Source: Polynucleobacter sp. IMCC 30228 (GTDB taxonomy: Bacteria; Pseudomonadota; Gammaproteobacteria; Burkholderiales; Burkholderiaceae). From it: a stretch of DNA of 64,000 nt. The position numbers and the translations under genes were made by a program. The DNA is taken from assembly GCF_021395205.1 (NCBI RefSeq), contig NZ_JAJVCS010000005.1:242901-306900 (forward strand). Direction: 5' to 3'. Of this stretch, positions 35,406-44,312 are shown one piece after another. The first letter of the stretch is position 1; every line of letters starts with the position of its first letter. A model generated the notes under the pieces. It made no database searches. It saw nothing but the letters and a program-made list of their open reading frames with translations, and was not told the origin of the DNA.

Positions 35406-37055
35406 TTATCTCTGCATCTTAGGCGCCGCTAAACTCGGAATCAGCAGATTAATACAGGCGGGCAAGTTACTCGCGAGCGCTCTTTTTGTAGCGGGCAGTA
35501 AGGCGCCTAGTTCCGTAACCAATTCTCCATGACCACCAAATCCTTCGCAGACTTTGTCATATCGAGTTGGGAGCAGATCGCAGCCAATGAGCCGTTCTTG
35601 ACCATAGTCGCGCAATTGAATTTGATGTTCGGCATTCCAGCAAGCATCATTACCGATGACCAAAAGAAAGGGCAATTTATAACGAACTGCAGTATCTATT
35701 TCTGCGCAATGAAAGCCAAAACTACCATCTCCCATCACTGTCACGATAGGCACATTCGGTTTGACAAGGCTAGCTGCACTTGCAAAGGGTGGGCCAGAAC
35801 CAATTGAGCCAGCCACACCATTAATAATTCGGTTTGGCGCTTGCAGACAAGCTTGAGCCCATTGTCCAATCTCGCCACCATCGCTAATGAGGACTGAATC
35901 TGGGTGACTATCGAGAATTGTTTGTAATACGGCAAATGCTTGCGCTGGATGAACCCGGCCAGGCTCAACAGTCGCCGATTCCCAATCATTAGGGCGATAG
36001 TTAATTGCGGTCTGAACTTCTTGCAACCAGACTTGATGAGAACTACTTTTAAAGTTTATAGTACGCGCTGAATTTATTAGCAAAGTAATACTGGAGTGCA
36101 CATCACCAAGTGCAGAGAGTTGCAAGCTTTTGCCTAAGCTAACACTTGCGCGTTGAATTTCAGCAGGCTCTGGATCAAGTTGTAAAAATTGACAATCTTT
36201 AGCAAAGCTTGGAAATTGCCCAAACTTTAAAGTGAAATCCAATTTTTTCCCAAGGAGTAACACACAATCACTTTTTGCCAGCACTTCCGGAAAGGCGCCC
36301 AAACACGGATCATTGATGCCGCGAGGGCTTTCCATGCCCACCACGGGAATTCCTAATGCTTGCTCTAGCGCATTCAGTTGTTTTCTACGAGCCTGAGATT
36401 GCATTTGCGGCCCAGTCAAGATGATGGGGCGTTGGGCAACTTGTAGCGCTTGCAAGATAGTTTCAATAGCCTCGCTTGCCGCCGATGTTTCTTTAGCGGT
36501 AAACGTCTGCTCTGTAGGCAAATTTTTTACACTGGGGTAGGGGCCTTCTAATAAGTCAGAAGGTAGGCTTAAATGCACAGTCCCTGGCCGTCCTGATTTG
36601 GCAAGATTGATTGCTTTGGCTAGGTCAAAAGGAATTGCTTCAATCGAGTTCGAAGTTAAGGCTGCTTTGACAAGCGGCGTAGCAAGATCAGCTTGCGCCA
36701 TTTCTTGAAAAGCACCAGTTCCTAATTGCGCCAGGGGCGCATGACCCGAAATTAAGACTACCGGCGACTCAGCCATTTGTGCGGTGTAAAGCGCTGCTAT
36801 TGCATTCGCGTGGCCTGGGCCACCAGTAACGAGTGCGATACCAACTTCACCTGTCAGTCTGGCGTAAGCATCTGCCATGTGCACTGCGGCAGCTTCATGA
36901 CGGGTGTGGATTAATTTGATATCGCTATCGAGAATCGCATCAAATATTGGCATGATGTGATTGCCCGAAAGCGTAAAAATTGTTTTCACTTTAGCTAATT
37001 TTAAGGCTGCGACTAAAGCATTGGCACCCAGCATTGGTGAGGAATTATTTGGCAT
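35406..37055 (-). CDS. Thiamine diphosphate-dependent enzyme, acetolactate synthase-like
   Basis: A 549-residue three-domain ThDP enzyme. The N-terminal PYR domain has the activating Glu in HTRHEAAAVHMADAYARLTG (~52-71). The central domain looks FAD/nucleotide-like (PIILTGPQMQSQAR, ~210). The C-terminal PP domain carries the ThDP signature GDGSFGFHCAEIDTAVRYKLPFLLVIGND (~437-465), GDG to ND spaced as usual. Candidate reactions include acetolactate synthesis, oxalyl-CoA or sulfopyruvate decarboxylation and sulfoacetaldehyde acetyltransfer; the sequence alone does not decide. It is divergent from the TauD-like dioxygenase gene, which hints at a shared pathway with organosulfur or C2/C3 acids. 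Confidence 0.78.
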   Translation of the reverse strand: MPNNSSPMLGANALVAALKLAKVKTIFTLSGNHIMPIFDAILDSDIKLIHTRHEAAAVHMADAYARLTGEVGIALVTGGPGHANAIAALYTAQMAESPVVLISGHAPLAQLGTGAFQEMAQADLATPLVKAALTSNSIEAIPFDLAKAINLAKSGRPGTVHLSLPSDLLEGPYPSVKNLPTEQTFTAKETSAASEAIETILQALQVAQRPIILTGPQMQSQARRKQLNALEQALGIPVVGMESPRGINDPCLGAFPEVLAKSDCVLLLGKKLDFTLKFGQFPSFAKDCQFLQLDPEPAEIQRASVSLGKSLQLSALGDVHSSITLLINSARTINFKSSSHQVWLQEVQTAINYRPNDWESATVEPGRVHPAQAFAVLQTILDSHPDSVLISDGGEIGQWAQACLQAPNRIINGVAGSIGSGPPFASAASLVKPNVPIVTVMGDGSFGFHCAEIDTAVRYKLPFLLVIGNDACWNAEHQIQLRDYGQERLIGCDLLPTRYDKVCEGFGGHGELVTELGALLPATKRALASNLPACINLLIPSLAAPKMQR

Positions 37056-37175
37056 AAAAACAGTACTTTCTGGTGAATTACTAGCTATCGATTGATCAAT
37101 TAAGGGATAACACTAAGGGCTTAAAAGGTATAAAGAGTTTAATCTTAATTGAGGTAAAAATCATTTGAGGGTTGG

Positions 37176-38243
37176 ATGTCTATATTCGCTTTAGAGCCAC
37201 CGCCGATAGCTGTTGAGGGACCAAGCGTCTGGACTGGGGCCGAGATGTTGGCTGAGCCGTTATGGATTGTCCCTTGGAAACCAGAGCAGCTAGCTGAAAT
37301 GCGTGCCGCGGCTTTGCACTTTCAGGCACTCAATTTGCCTTTTGAGCAAATTTCACCTGATAATTTTCCGCTTACACAACTTAAGCCATTTTTGGGTCGT
37401 TTATTGACCGAATTACTGCATGGCAGAGGGTTTGTATTGCTACGCGGTATACCAGTACAAGATTTGGGTATTGAGCTTGCTGCCATCATCTATATGGGCT
37501 TAGGCGTTCATTTAGGTACCTTGCGAAGTAGTAATGGCAAAGGCCACTTATTGGGTCATGTTTGCGACCAAGGTGTCGACATTACTAAGACGGGTGGACG
37601 TTTTTATCAAACGAATAAAAAACTTGATTTTCATACAGATTCAGCTGATCTTGTGGGCTTGCTATGTTTACAAAAGGCTAAAGCGGGCGGTGAATCTTTT
37701 ATAGCTAGCTCGATGAAGTTGTATAACGAAGTGGTGCGCCGGCGCCCTGATTTAGTTGAGGCGTTATTTATGCCTTATCCAACGGATCGGCGTGGCGAAG
37801 TGCCGGAGGGACTGCACCCTTGGTTTGATATGCCTATTTTTACTTGGTATGAAAATCATTTATCTTGTGTTTATATTCGTCAATATATTGAAGCGGCACA
37901 AAATAATTTTCCTGAAGCGAAGCGCTTAACTACCGATCAACTTGCAGTCATGGATTTAATCGATGAAATTTTAGCTGAGCCTGGCTTTGTTTTGCCTATG
38001 GCTTTTGAGCCTGGTGATATGCAACTTTTGCATAATCATCAAATCTTGCATTCCCGTAATGATTTTGAAAATTGGCCCGAACGGGAGCGTCAGCGGCATT
38101 TATTACGGCTATGGATGGCCCCTAAAGAGGGTAGACCATTACCTGATTATTTTAAAGCCCGCTGGGGCTCAACCCAAGCAGGTGAGCGAGGTGGTATTAT
38201 TGTGCCTGGCACTAAATTATCAGTAGAGCTTGATTATCAGTAG
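37176..38243 (+). CDS. TauD/TfdA-family Fe(II)/2-oxoglutarate dioxygenase
   Basis: A 355-residue oxygenase. The iron facial triad is visible: H153 and D155 (DFHTDSADLVG) and H292 (LHNHQILHSRND), with a 2-oxoglutarate-binding Arg probable near residue 307-311 (QRHLLRLW). The N-terminal GRGFVLLRGIPV is typical for the family. It would hydroxylate and so cleave a sulfonate, sulfate ester or carnitine-like compound. The last codons and stop sit on a 17-bp tandem duplication (38217-38250) that changed the final three residues. It heads a run with VOC, sulfatase and Bug receptor genes. Confidence 0.82.
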   Translation: MSIFALEPPPIAVEGPSVWTGAEMLAEPLWIVPWKPEQLAEMRAAALHFQALNLPFEQISPDNFPLTQLKPFLGRLLTELLHGRGFVLLRGIPVQDLGIELAAIIYMGLGVHLGTLRSSNGKGHLLGHVCDQGVDITKTGGRFYQTNKKLDFHTDSADLVGLLCLQKAKAGGESFIASSMKLYNEVVRRRPDLVEALFMPYPTDRRGEVPEGLHPWFDMPIFTWYENHLSCVYIRQYIEAAQNNFPEAKRLTTDQLAVMDLIDEILAEPGFVLPMAFEPGDMQLLHNHQILHSRNDFENWPERERQRHLLRLWMAPKEGRPLPDYFKARWGSTQAGERGGIIVPGTKLSVELDYQ

Positions 38244-38250
38244 AGCTTGA
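38217..38250 (+). repeat. 17-bp exact tandem duplication at the 3' end of the dioxygenase gene
   Basis: TTATCAGTAGAGCTTGA occurs twice, back to back (38217-38233 and 38234-38250). The stop codon TAG at 38241-38243 is in the second copy. Removing one copy would give a C-terminus ETQ instead of DYQ with a stop at the next TAG, so the duplication is neutral to length. Confidence 0.9.
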
Positions 38251-38337
38251 GACCCAATAGAGCGAGATTGTTGAGGGCTTAAGGTCTCCTAATACAGATA
38301 AAAATTAAGTATTTTTTAAAAAGTTGAATGGAAAAAA

Positions 38338-38736
38338 ATGAAAAGTATTATCGATCGCATTGATCATCTAGTATTAACTGTAACCGATATTGAGGCTTCT
38401 ACCCAGTTTTATGAAAAGGCCCTTGGCTTTGAGCGTGAATTTTTCACTGGACCTGAAGGGCAGCCGCGTTACGCCTTGCGCTTTGGGCAATATAAAATTA
38501 ATTTACAAGATCGTGCCACTGAAACACCGACCAAAGCAAAAGTACCCACGATTGGTGCTGGTGATTTTTGTCTGATTGCTGCCATTCCGCTTGATGATGT
38601 GATCACCCATTTGGCGGCTAATAATATTGCGATTGATGTTGGGCCTGTTGCTAGACGGGGTGCCTTGGGCCCAATTCGGTCAGTCTATCTACGCGATCCT
38701 GATGGGAACTTGGTAGAGGTGTCTGAGTATATTTAA
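38338..38736 (+). CDS. VOC-fold glyoxalase/dioxygenase-like protein
   Basis: A compact 132-residue VOC protein. It opens IDRIDHLVLTVTDIEASTQFYEKALGFE, with metal ligand His near residue 9. QYKINLQDR supplies a strand and possible ligand, and the C-terminus DPDGNLVEVSEYI has the metal-binding Glu. The pattern matches glyoxalase I-like or dioxygenase-like proteins. It lies between the TauD-like dioxygenase and the sulfatase, ~95 bp after the former, and may act on the dioxygenase product or remove a toxic aldehyde. Substrate unknown. Confidence 0.75.
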   Translation: MKSIIDRIDHLVLTVTDIEASTQFYEKALGFEREFFTGPEGQPRYALRFGQYKINLQDRATETPTKAKVPTIGAGDFCLIAAIPLDDVITHLAANNIAIDVGPVARRGALGPIRSVYLRDPDGNLVEVSEYI

Positions 38737-38803
38737 GATGCTAGCTGAGAAACTGAATCTTAGTTTCTTCTTCAAATTCGGATATTTAGCAAATTAATAA
38801 CTC

Positions 38804-40117
38804 ATGAATCGCCCTAATATTATTTTTATTGTTGCTGATGACTTGGGTTATGCAGACCTAGGCTGTTATGGCGCCAAGTCAAACGCTTCACCCACGCTTG
38901 ATCGGTTAGCGCTCAATGGTCTCCTTTTTACTCAGGGTTACTCGAATTCTCCAGTCTGCTCGCCAACGCGCTTTGCTTTGATGACTGGACGATATCAGTA
39001 TCGCTTGCGTGGGGCAGCAGAGGAGCCAATTAATTTTAAAAGTAGAGGCAATACAACTTTAGGATTGCCAGTGGATATCCGCACTTTGCCATCGATGCTC
39101 CGCGAGGTGGGCTACCAAACTGCCTTATTTGGTAAATGGCATCTAGGCTTTCCGCCACAATTTGGACCTTTACTTTCGGGCTACGATGAATTTTTTGGTC
39201 CAATGGCAGGTGGAGTTGATTACTTTACCCATTGTGACTCACAGGGAATTCATGATCTTTGGCTCAATGGCGAGGAGACCGCCGAAGAAGGGTATCTAAC
39301 GGATTTGCTTTCCAATAAAACTATTGAATATATTCAGAAAAAATCTGCTGTGGCAAGGGCGGGAACCCCTTTTTTTATTAGCCTTCATTACACTGCCCCA
39401 CATTGGCCCTGGGAAACAAGAGATGATGCCCATCTGGCAAGTGAAGTAAAGAATAATTTATTTCATCTGCATGGCGGTAATGTAAAAACCTATCAGCAAA
39501 TGATCCATCATATGGATGAAGGTGTTGGCAAAATAGTTGCCACACTTCAAGCAGAAAATTTGTTGAATGATACCTTGATTATTTTTACTAGCGATAACGG
39601 TGGCGAGCGGTTTTCTGATAACTGGCCTTTAGTCGGCGGGAAAATGGATTTGACTGAGGGGGGCATTCGCGTTCCCTGGATTGTGCATTGGCCAGCCCTC
39701 ATTCCTCAAAATAAAGTGAGTACGCAAATTGGTATCACGATGGACTGGACGGCAACGATATTGGATATTGCTGGCGCTCATATAGACCCAGAATATCCCC
39801 TCGATGGCGTCTCAATGCTGCCTATTTTAAAAAATGCTAATCACCTATTTGAAAGGCCTCTGTTTTGGCGCATGAATTATCGAGGCCAGCGGGCTTATCG
39901 TTTAGATGAATGGAAGTATCTTAAGGTCGATGAAAATGAGTACCTTTTTAATATTGGAGCAGATGAGCGTGAGCGAGCAAATTTAGCTGAATATTTTCCT
40001 GAGCAGTTAAGGTCAATGCGAGAATCTTGGCTAAGTTGGAATTTAACGATGCCAGAAATTCCGCAGGGTGCTAATATCAGCGTAGGTTATTCAATTCAAA
40101 ATATGCCCCAGAGATAG
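38804..40117 (+). CDS. Arylsulfatase-type sulfatase
   Basis: A 437-residue sulfatase of the formylglycine class. Metal-binding Asp residues sit in IIFIVADDLGYADLG (D12, D13). The modification motif is VCSPTRFALMTGR (C52 in C-x-P-x-R), so C52 should be converted to formylglycine. TALFGKWHLG and FTSDNGGERF supply the other active-site residues (Lys, His and Asp-Asn). No signal peptide is seen, so it would act in the cytosol on imported sulfate esters. A maturase (FGE) is not in the window. It follows the VOC gene by 67 bp and precedes a Bug receptor gene by 8 bp. Confidence 0.87.
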   Translation: MNRPNIIFIVADDLGYADLGCYGAKSNASPTLDRLALNGLLFTQGYSNSPVCSPTRFALMTGRYQYRLRGAAEEPINFKSRGNTTLGLPVDIRTLPSMLREVGYQTALFGKWHLGFPPQFGPLLSGYDEFFGPMAGGVDYFTHCDSQGIHDLWLNGEETAEEGYLTDLLSNKTIEYIQKKSAVARAGTPFFISLHYTAPHWPWETRDDAHLASEVKNNLFHLHGGNVKTYQQMIHHMDEGVGKIVATLQAENLLNDTLIIFTSDNGGERFSDNWPLVGGKMDLTEGGIRVPWIVHWPALIPQNKVSTQIGITMDWTATILDIAGAHIDPEYPLDGVSMLPILKNANHLFERPLFWRMNYRGQRAYRLDEWKYLKVDENEYLFNIGADERERANLAEYFPEQLRSMRESWLSWNLTMPEIPQGANISVGYSIQNMPQR

Positions 40118-40125
40118 GTGAAAAC

Positions 40126-41100
40126 TTGAAGCAAAAAATCAAAATAATATTGTGTTGCATTTTTATTTTATTTAGTTCGTACAGTATGGCGCAGTCGCCA
40201 CAGTCTTACCCAAATCGACCAGTTAAATTAATTGTGCCCCTAACGCCTGGTTCTGGGGTTGATATTGTGGCGCGGATTGTGGCCAAGAATTTAAGTGAAA
40301 CTTGGAAGCAGCCGGTAGTAGTTGAAAATCGCCCTGGAGCTGGCGGTTTAATTGGGACGGGCGCAGTAGTGAACGCGGAACCTGATGGCTATACACTTTT
40401 AGTTCAGTCCGCTTCTTATGCGGCTAATCCCGCAATTTATAAAAAATTACCTTACGATCCTTTAAAGGCCCTAGTAGATGTCAATATTTTAGGAATTACC
40501 CCCTATTTAATGTCCACCTCTCCTAGTGGGCCGTATCAATCTCTTAAGGATCTGGTCTTGGCAGCCAAAGCCAAGCCAGGAGAAATTCCCTTCGCCTCTG
40601 CAGGCATTGGCAGTTCAACCCATTTAGCGGCAGAATATTTCAATCAAATTGCCGGCATTAAAATGGTCCATGTGCCATACAAGGGTGGACCAGATGCCAT
40701 GCAAGATCTGATGAGTAATCGGGTTGCCTTTTTTATGATTGCTTTTGATACCGCAATTAGACAAGTTAACTCTGGCAAATTAAAGGCCTTAGGGGTAACG
40801 ACCCAAACACGCTCAGAGGCTGCTCCTAATATTCCAACGATTGCTGAACAGGGCTACCCTAGCTATGACATGAGTCTGTGGTTTGGAGTATGGGCCCCTA
40901 GCGCAACACCGGTAGCAATCATTCAAAAAATTAATTCTGATATTAATTTGGCCATGCAAGATAAGGAAGTACAGAACGCGTATGCAAAGGCGGGCATTCG
41001 CTCAAGGCAAATGACAACAGATGAGTTTAAGAAATTTGTGCGAACAGAAATGACAAAATATGAAAAGATCGCACAGTTTGCTGGTATCGAGGCTCAGTAA
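40126..41100 (+). CDS. Bug-type (tripartite tricarboxylate) periplasmic binding protein
   Basis: A 324-residue periplasmic receptor with signal peptide (~1-22, ending SMAQ). The start is a TTG at 40126 with AGGTGAAAAC before it; the GTG at 40118 hits a stop at once. Family motifs are PNRPVKLIVPLTPGSGVDIVARIVA, VVENRPGAGGLIGTGAVVNAEPDGYTLLVQ and HVPYKGGPDAMQDLMS, which form the carboxylate-binding pocket. Bug proteins are expanded in Burkholderiales and bind varied organic acids. It is adjacent to the sulfatase gene and probably imports its substrate or product. No TctA/TctB membrane partner is in the window. Confidence 0.88.
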   Translation: MKQKIKIILCCIFILFSSYSMAQSPQSYPNRPVKLIVPLTPGSGVDIVARIVAKNLSETWKQPVVVENRPGAGGLIGTGAVVNAEPDGYTLLVQSASYAANPAIYKKLPYDPLKALVDVNILGITPYLMSTSPSGPYQSLKDLVLAAKAKPGEIPFASAGIGSSTHLAAEYFNQIAGIKMVHVPYKGGPDAMQDLMSNRVAFFMIAFDTAIRQVNSGKLKALGVTTQTRSEAAPNIPTIAEQGYPSYDMSLWFGVWAPSATPVAIIQKINSDINLAMQDKEVQNAYAKAGIRSRQMTTDEFKKFVRTEMTKYEKIAQFAGIEAQ

Positions 41101-42004
41101 GCAGTAGCTTATTTAATCGGCTCAGTATATGAATCTAGGGTTATACCCATAAAAGATCATCTTGAAAGAAAGCACTACTGAGATTAGATTAATAAATAGA
41201 AATTTTAGCTTGTAAAACCTAGTTTTTATTCGCACTTTGTTAGAAAATACCGAGATTAATTAATCAATCGGCTTTATATCTAGCTCTACAGCTAGTTTTT
41301 GCCAGCGGTTGCTGTCTTCTTCAACCTTACGCTTCATTTCTTCTGGGGTAGGGGATGCAACCTCAAGCGCCATTCCACTCAAGCGCTCTCGGACATCAGG
41401 CATATTTAATACCTGCTTCATTGCTAAAAAGATTTTATCGATAATGGGTTTTGGTAGATTAGCTGGCCCCATAATGCCGAACCACTGTTCATAGTCCATG
41501 CCATTAATTCCCAATTCAGCAAAGGTAGGTATTTCGGGAAAATCACTATTCCGCTTGTTACCAGTCACAGCTAATGGGCGTAGTTTTCCAGCTTTTATGT
41601 GGGTTCCTGCGCTAGCCATGGTGGTAATCATGACGTTTACTTGCCCACTCATTAAATCAATCATCGCTGGTGAAGATCCCTTATAGGGAACACTAATAAA
41701 ATTAAGCCCAGAGCGTGCTTTAAAAAGATCAACGACAACGCTACCAGTGCCAGCAATTGCCATGGTCATTTTGCCAGGATTGGCTTTTGCAAAAGTAATA
41801 GCTTCACGAGCAGTTTGAACTTGAAAATAGGGGCTTGCAACTAAAAATGCTGGCGATCGACCAATTAGTGAAATCGGTGTGAAATCTTTAAGTGCGTTAT
41901 AAGGCATCTTACGGGTATAGATGGGCGTACTAGTATGGAATACATCGACTAGAACTAAGGTGTAGCCATCGGGCGCAGCTTTAGCGACGTAATCGGTGCC
42001 AATA

Positions 42005-42008
42005 ATCC
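42005..42008. repeat. Target-site duplication, left copy
   Basis: ATCC immediately before the left end of the insertion element (GGTAATCCCCCC). The same four bases follow its right end at 43202-43205. Confidence 0.85.
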
Positions 42009-42050
42009 GGTAATCCCCCCTTATTTAACCGAACCCAGAAGTAGGATTCA

Positions 42051-42878
42051 TTAAGCAACCATGGCCAGTCGCTGTTTCGGGGTAATGCCGCCCAATGCCA
42101 TGTTTGGACGTTGATAATTGTATTTATACATCCATTGCGTTGCAAAGTCTTGAACTTCGATAATGCTTTGCCAGTAATGCTGGGATAACCACTCATATCT
42201 GACGGTACGATTAAAGCGTTCGACATACGCATTTTGTTGTGGTTTGCCTGGTTGGATATGCTGTATGTGGATTTGATGCTTTACTGCCCACTCCATCAGT
42301 CTGCCGCTCACCAGTTCCGGCCCATTGTCCGCCCGAATAATGCCGGGCTTACCGCGCCAAGCAATGATTTGATCTAAAGCGCGGATTACGCGCTCGGATG
42401 GCAATGAGAAGTCCACTTCAATGCCTAAGGCTTCGCGGTTAAAGTCATCGATCACGTTAAAGAGGCGGATGAATCTGCCATCTTGTAACTGGTCGTGCAT
42501 GAAGTCAATCGACCATACTTGGTTAATGCCAAGCGGTACGACCAAGGCATCGGGTTTATCGCGCACCAAACGCTTACGCGGCTTGATGCGTAGGTTGAGC
42601 TCAAGCTCGCGGTAAATGCGGTAGATGCGTTTGTGGTTCCATTTGAAGTCCTTGACGTTGCGTAGGTATAAATAGCACAGCCCAAAGCCCCAGCTGCGGT
42701 TGTTATCCGTTAGCCGAACGAGCCAGTTGGCAATCTGCTCGTTCTTGGCATTACTCTTAGCTTCATAGCGGTAGCAGGTCTCGCTCACGCTAAAGATGGC
42801 GCAGGCCAATCGGATGGGGATACTTTTGTCTCTAACAGCCTTTTGGGCCATCTCACGTCTGCGAGATGGCCTCACCAC
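42051..42878 (-). CDS. IS3-family transposase OrfB (DDE integrase domain)
   Basis: A 275-residue frame that is normally made as the C-terminal part of an OrfAB fusion. The catalytic triad D125 (WSIDFMHD), D184 (RADNGPE) and E220 ([10 protein letters not shown]) has the D-x35-E spacing of the rve fold. An HTH_21-like region precedes it ([16 protein letters not shown] near 59-74). It overlaps orfA by 7 bp in the -1 frame. The GTG start shown is formal; production is likely by frameshift. Full length, no internal stop. Confidence 0.9.
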   Translation of the reverse strand: MVRPSRRREMAQKAVRDKSIPIRLACAIFSVSETCYRYEAKSNAKNEQIANWLVRLTDNNRSWGFGLCYLYLRNVKDFKWNHKRIYRIYRELELNLRIKPRKRLVRDKPDALVVPLGINQVWSIDFMHDQLQDGRFIRLFNVIDDFNREALGIEVDFSLPSERVIRALDQIIAWRGKPGIIRADNGPELVSGRLMEWAVKHQIHIQHIQPGKPQQNAYVERFNRTVRYEWLSQHYWQSIIEVQDFATQWMYKYNYQRPNMALGGITPKQRLAMVA

Positions 42879-43138
42879 TTTTTTGTGATGGCCTCGTTTA
42901 GTATTTCTGCTTTGAGCTTTTCTTCGATGTACATCTTCTTAAGGCGGGCGTTCTCAGCCTCGAGTTCTTTCATGCGGGCCATCATCGAAGTATCCATACC
43001 GCCGTATTTGGCGCGCCACTTGTAGAAAGTAGCAGTGCTGATACCCAGCTCACGACAGACTTCTGGGACAGCTAAGCCAGCATCGGCCCGTTTTAGGGCA
43101 TCCATAATCTGACTGTCGGTAAATTTAGAACGTTTCAT
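42872..43138 (-). CDS. IS3-family transposase OrfA (DNA-binding)
   Basis: An 88-residue helix-turn-helix protein that binds the element ends. [42 protein letters not shown] is the HTH_Tnp_1 domain. It is followed by a leucine-zipper-like helix ([25 protein letters not shown]) and an ITKKW end, as in IS407-group OrfA. A GGAG ribosome site precedes the ATG. The end holds the slippery heptamer that leads into orfB. Confidence 0.9.
   Translation of the reverse strand: MKRSKFTDSQIMDALKRADAGLAVPEVCRELGISTATFYKWRAKYGGMDTSMMARMKELEAENARLKKMYIEEKLKAEILNEAITKKW
42878..42884 (-). promoter_or_regulatory. Slippery site for -1 frameshift, OrfA to OrfAB
   Basis: On the minus strand A-AAA-AAG lies in the zero frame of orfA (codons AAA AAG TGG TGA). 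Slippage by -1 continues GTG GTG AGG into orfB, giving a fused OrfAB transposase, as is standard for IS3 elements. Confidence 0.85.
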
Positions 43139-43201
43139 GCAGAACTCCTCTAATAGAGAAAATTCTACCTCTGAGTTCAGTTAACCTGCGGGGGGATTAC
43201 C

Positions 43202-43205
43202 ATCC
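43202..43205. repeat. Target-site duplication, right copy
   Basis: ATCC immediately after the right end of the element; pairs with 42005-42008. Confidence 0.85.
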
Positions 43206-43450
43206 CTCCTGCACCTCCTTTGTTATCAACTACTACAGTTTGTTTTAATACGCCCGATAATTTATCAGCAATTTGCCGGCCAATGCCATCAGAACTGCCG
43301 CCTGCAGGAAAGGGAATGACTAATTTGATTGGTCTGGAAGGGTAGTCGGGTACCGGGTTTGCTTGGGCATTAGTGTTACTAGGCAAATAAAAAAGACCCG
43401 TACTCAACATTAATGCAATTTTTACAATAAAAATTTTTCTAGTAATCATC

Positions 43451-44308
43451 TCAAGATCCATTCACGATAGTTGATACAGAAGATTTTGATCTGATCAGGA
43501 CTTCACTTAACTCAGAAAAACCTTTGCCCCCCTTAGATTTAGTAACCCATTTGGGCATAAACTCTATTCTATCCCGATAGTCTAATACATTAGCAACTCC
43601 AAAGGAATGTCTGAAATAAGAGAACATTGGAGCATCATTTGGAGAATCGCCTATAAAGAGACAAGCTTGATTATAAGTTTCCAAGTCTTTATGAAAGAGG
43701 GTTTTCATCATTAGTTTAGTGGTACTTAGCTTGTCCCATTGACCCAACCAAAGATTGACATGAATCGAGCTTAATTTAGCTGTTACATCATAGGAAGCAA
43801 GAAATTGTAGAAGTGCTTCTAAGTCTTGAGCTGAATATGGCGGCACATCCTCTTTAACATCAATAGCTAAGTCGTAAAGGCGTGAAAACTGATCTGAAGC
43901 AAAAATAATTTCTGGATATTCTTTAATTAATAACTCTTTTATTTTTAAAAGGCGCTGAGCATAAATATTCCTTTGGTTTTGATGGAGAACATGATGGGTG
44001 CAAAGTTTTTTTGAGACTTTATCCTGCCACATATAAAAGGCTCCATTTTCGCCAACAATAGCATCTACTGGCCACTGTCTGACAATTAGGTCACACCATC
44101 CAGCCGGTCTTCCTGTAACTGGGATTACTTTATAACCCGCATTTTGAAGGGCGGCTATTGCAGTAAAAGTTTCAGGAAGTAATTTCCCCCCGTCTGTAAT
44201 AGTGTCATCTATATCTGTAAATACATACTCAATTTCTGCGACAACCTTTGTAGGTAGATCAGCAATTGGCTTGGGATTGATTAATCGGCTCAAGGAATAA
44301 TTGCTCAA
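43451..44308 (-). CDS. HAD-superfamily (type IIB) phosphatase
   Basis: A 285-residue phosphatase. Motif I is FTDIDDTITDGG (nucleophile Asp in DIDDT, ~31-36), motif II is VTGRPAGW (~64), and motif IV is IGDSPNDAPMF (~231). The large C2B-type cap between ~100 and 200 matches sugar or glycerate phosphatases such as mannosyl-3-phosphoglycerate or sucrose phosphatase. It follows the second permease gene by 4 bp in the phosphonate-type operon. It may therefore dephosphorylate an imported organophosphate, rather than a phosphonate (whose C-P bond it could not break). Confidence 0.82.
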   Translation of the reverse strand: MSNYSLSRLINPKPIADLPTKVVAEIEYVFTDIDDTITDGGKLLPETFTAIAALQNAGYKVIPVTGRPAGWCDLIVRQWPVDAIVGENGAFYMWQDKVSKKLCTHHVLHQNQRNIYAQRLLKIKELLIKEYPEIIFASDQFSRLYDLAIDVKEDVPPYSAQDLEALLQFLASYDVTAKLSSIHVNLWLGQWDKLSTTKLMMKTLFHKDLETYNQACLFIGDSPNDAPMFSYFRHSFGVANVLDYRDRIEFMPKWVTKSKGGKGFSELSEVLIRSKSSVSTIVNGS

Positions 44309-44312
44309 AAAG

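Larger units (their letters stand above)
42009..43201 (-). mobile_element. Complete IS3-family element (IS407-like group), 1193 bp
   Basis: Both ends are exact: GGTAATCCCCCC at the left and GGGGGGATTACC at the right form a perfect 12-bp terminal inverted repeat. A second conserved block follows (TTAACCGAACCCAGAAGTAG against TTAACTGAACTCAGAGGTAG), giving imperfect ends of ~40 bp. A 4-bp ATCC target duplication flanks it, the size seen in the IS407 group. It carries orfA and orfB with a frameshift site between them. Both transposase frames are intact, so it is probably active. Confidence 0.92.
41260..43449 (-). pseudogene. Bug-type binding protein gene interrupted by an IS3-family element
   Basis: The gene starts at 43449 (ATGATTACTAG on the minus strand), 1 base before the HAD gene's stop bases, with a signal peptide ending NTNAQA. 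It reads through VVVDNKGGAGG to the insertion point near 43205. It then resumes at 42004 with IIGTDYVAKAAPDGYTLV and runs to the stop at 41260. Removing the 1193-bp element and one copy of its ATCC duplication leaves 248 + 745 = 993 bp, a whole frame of 330 codons plus stop, the normal Bug length. No other lesion is visible, so the inactivation is recent. It is the last gene of the phosphonate-type operon. Confidence 0.9.
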
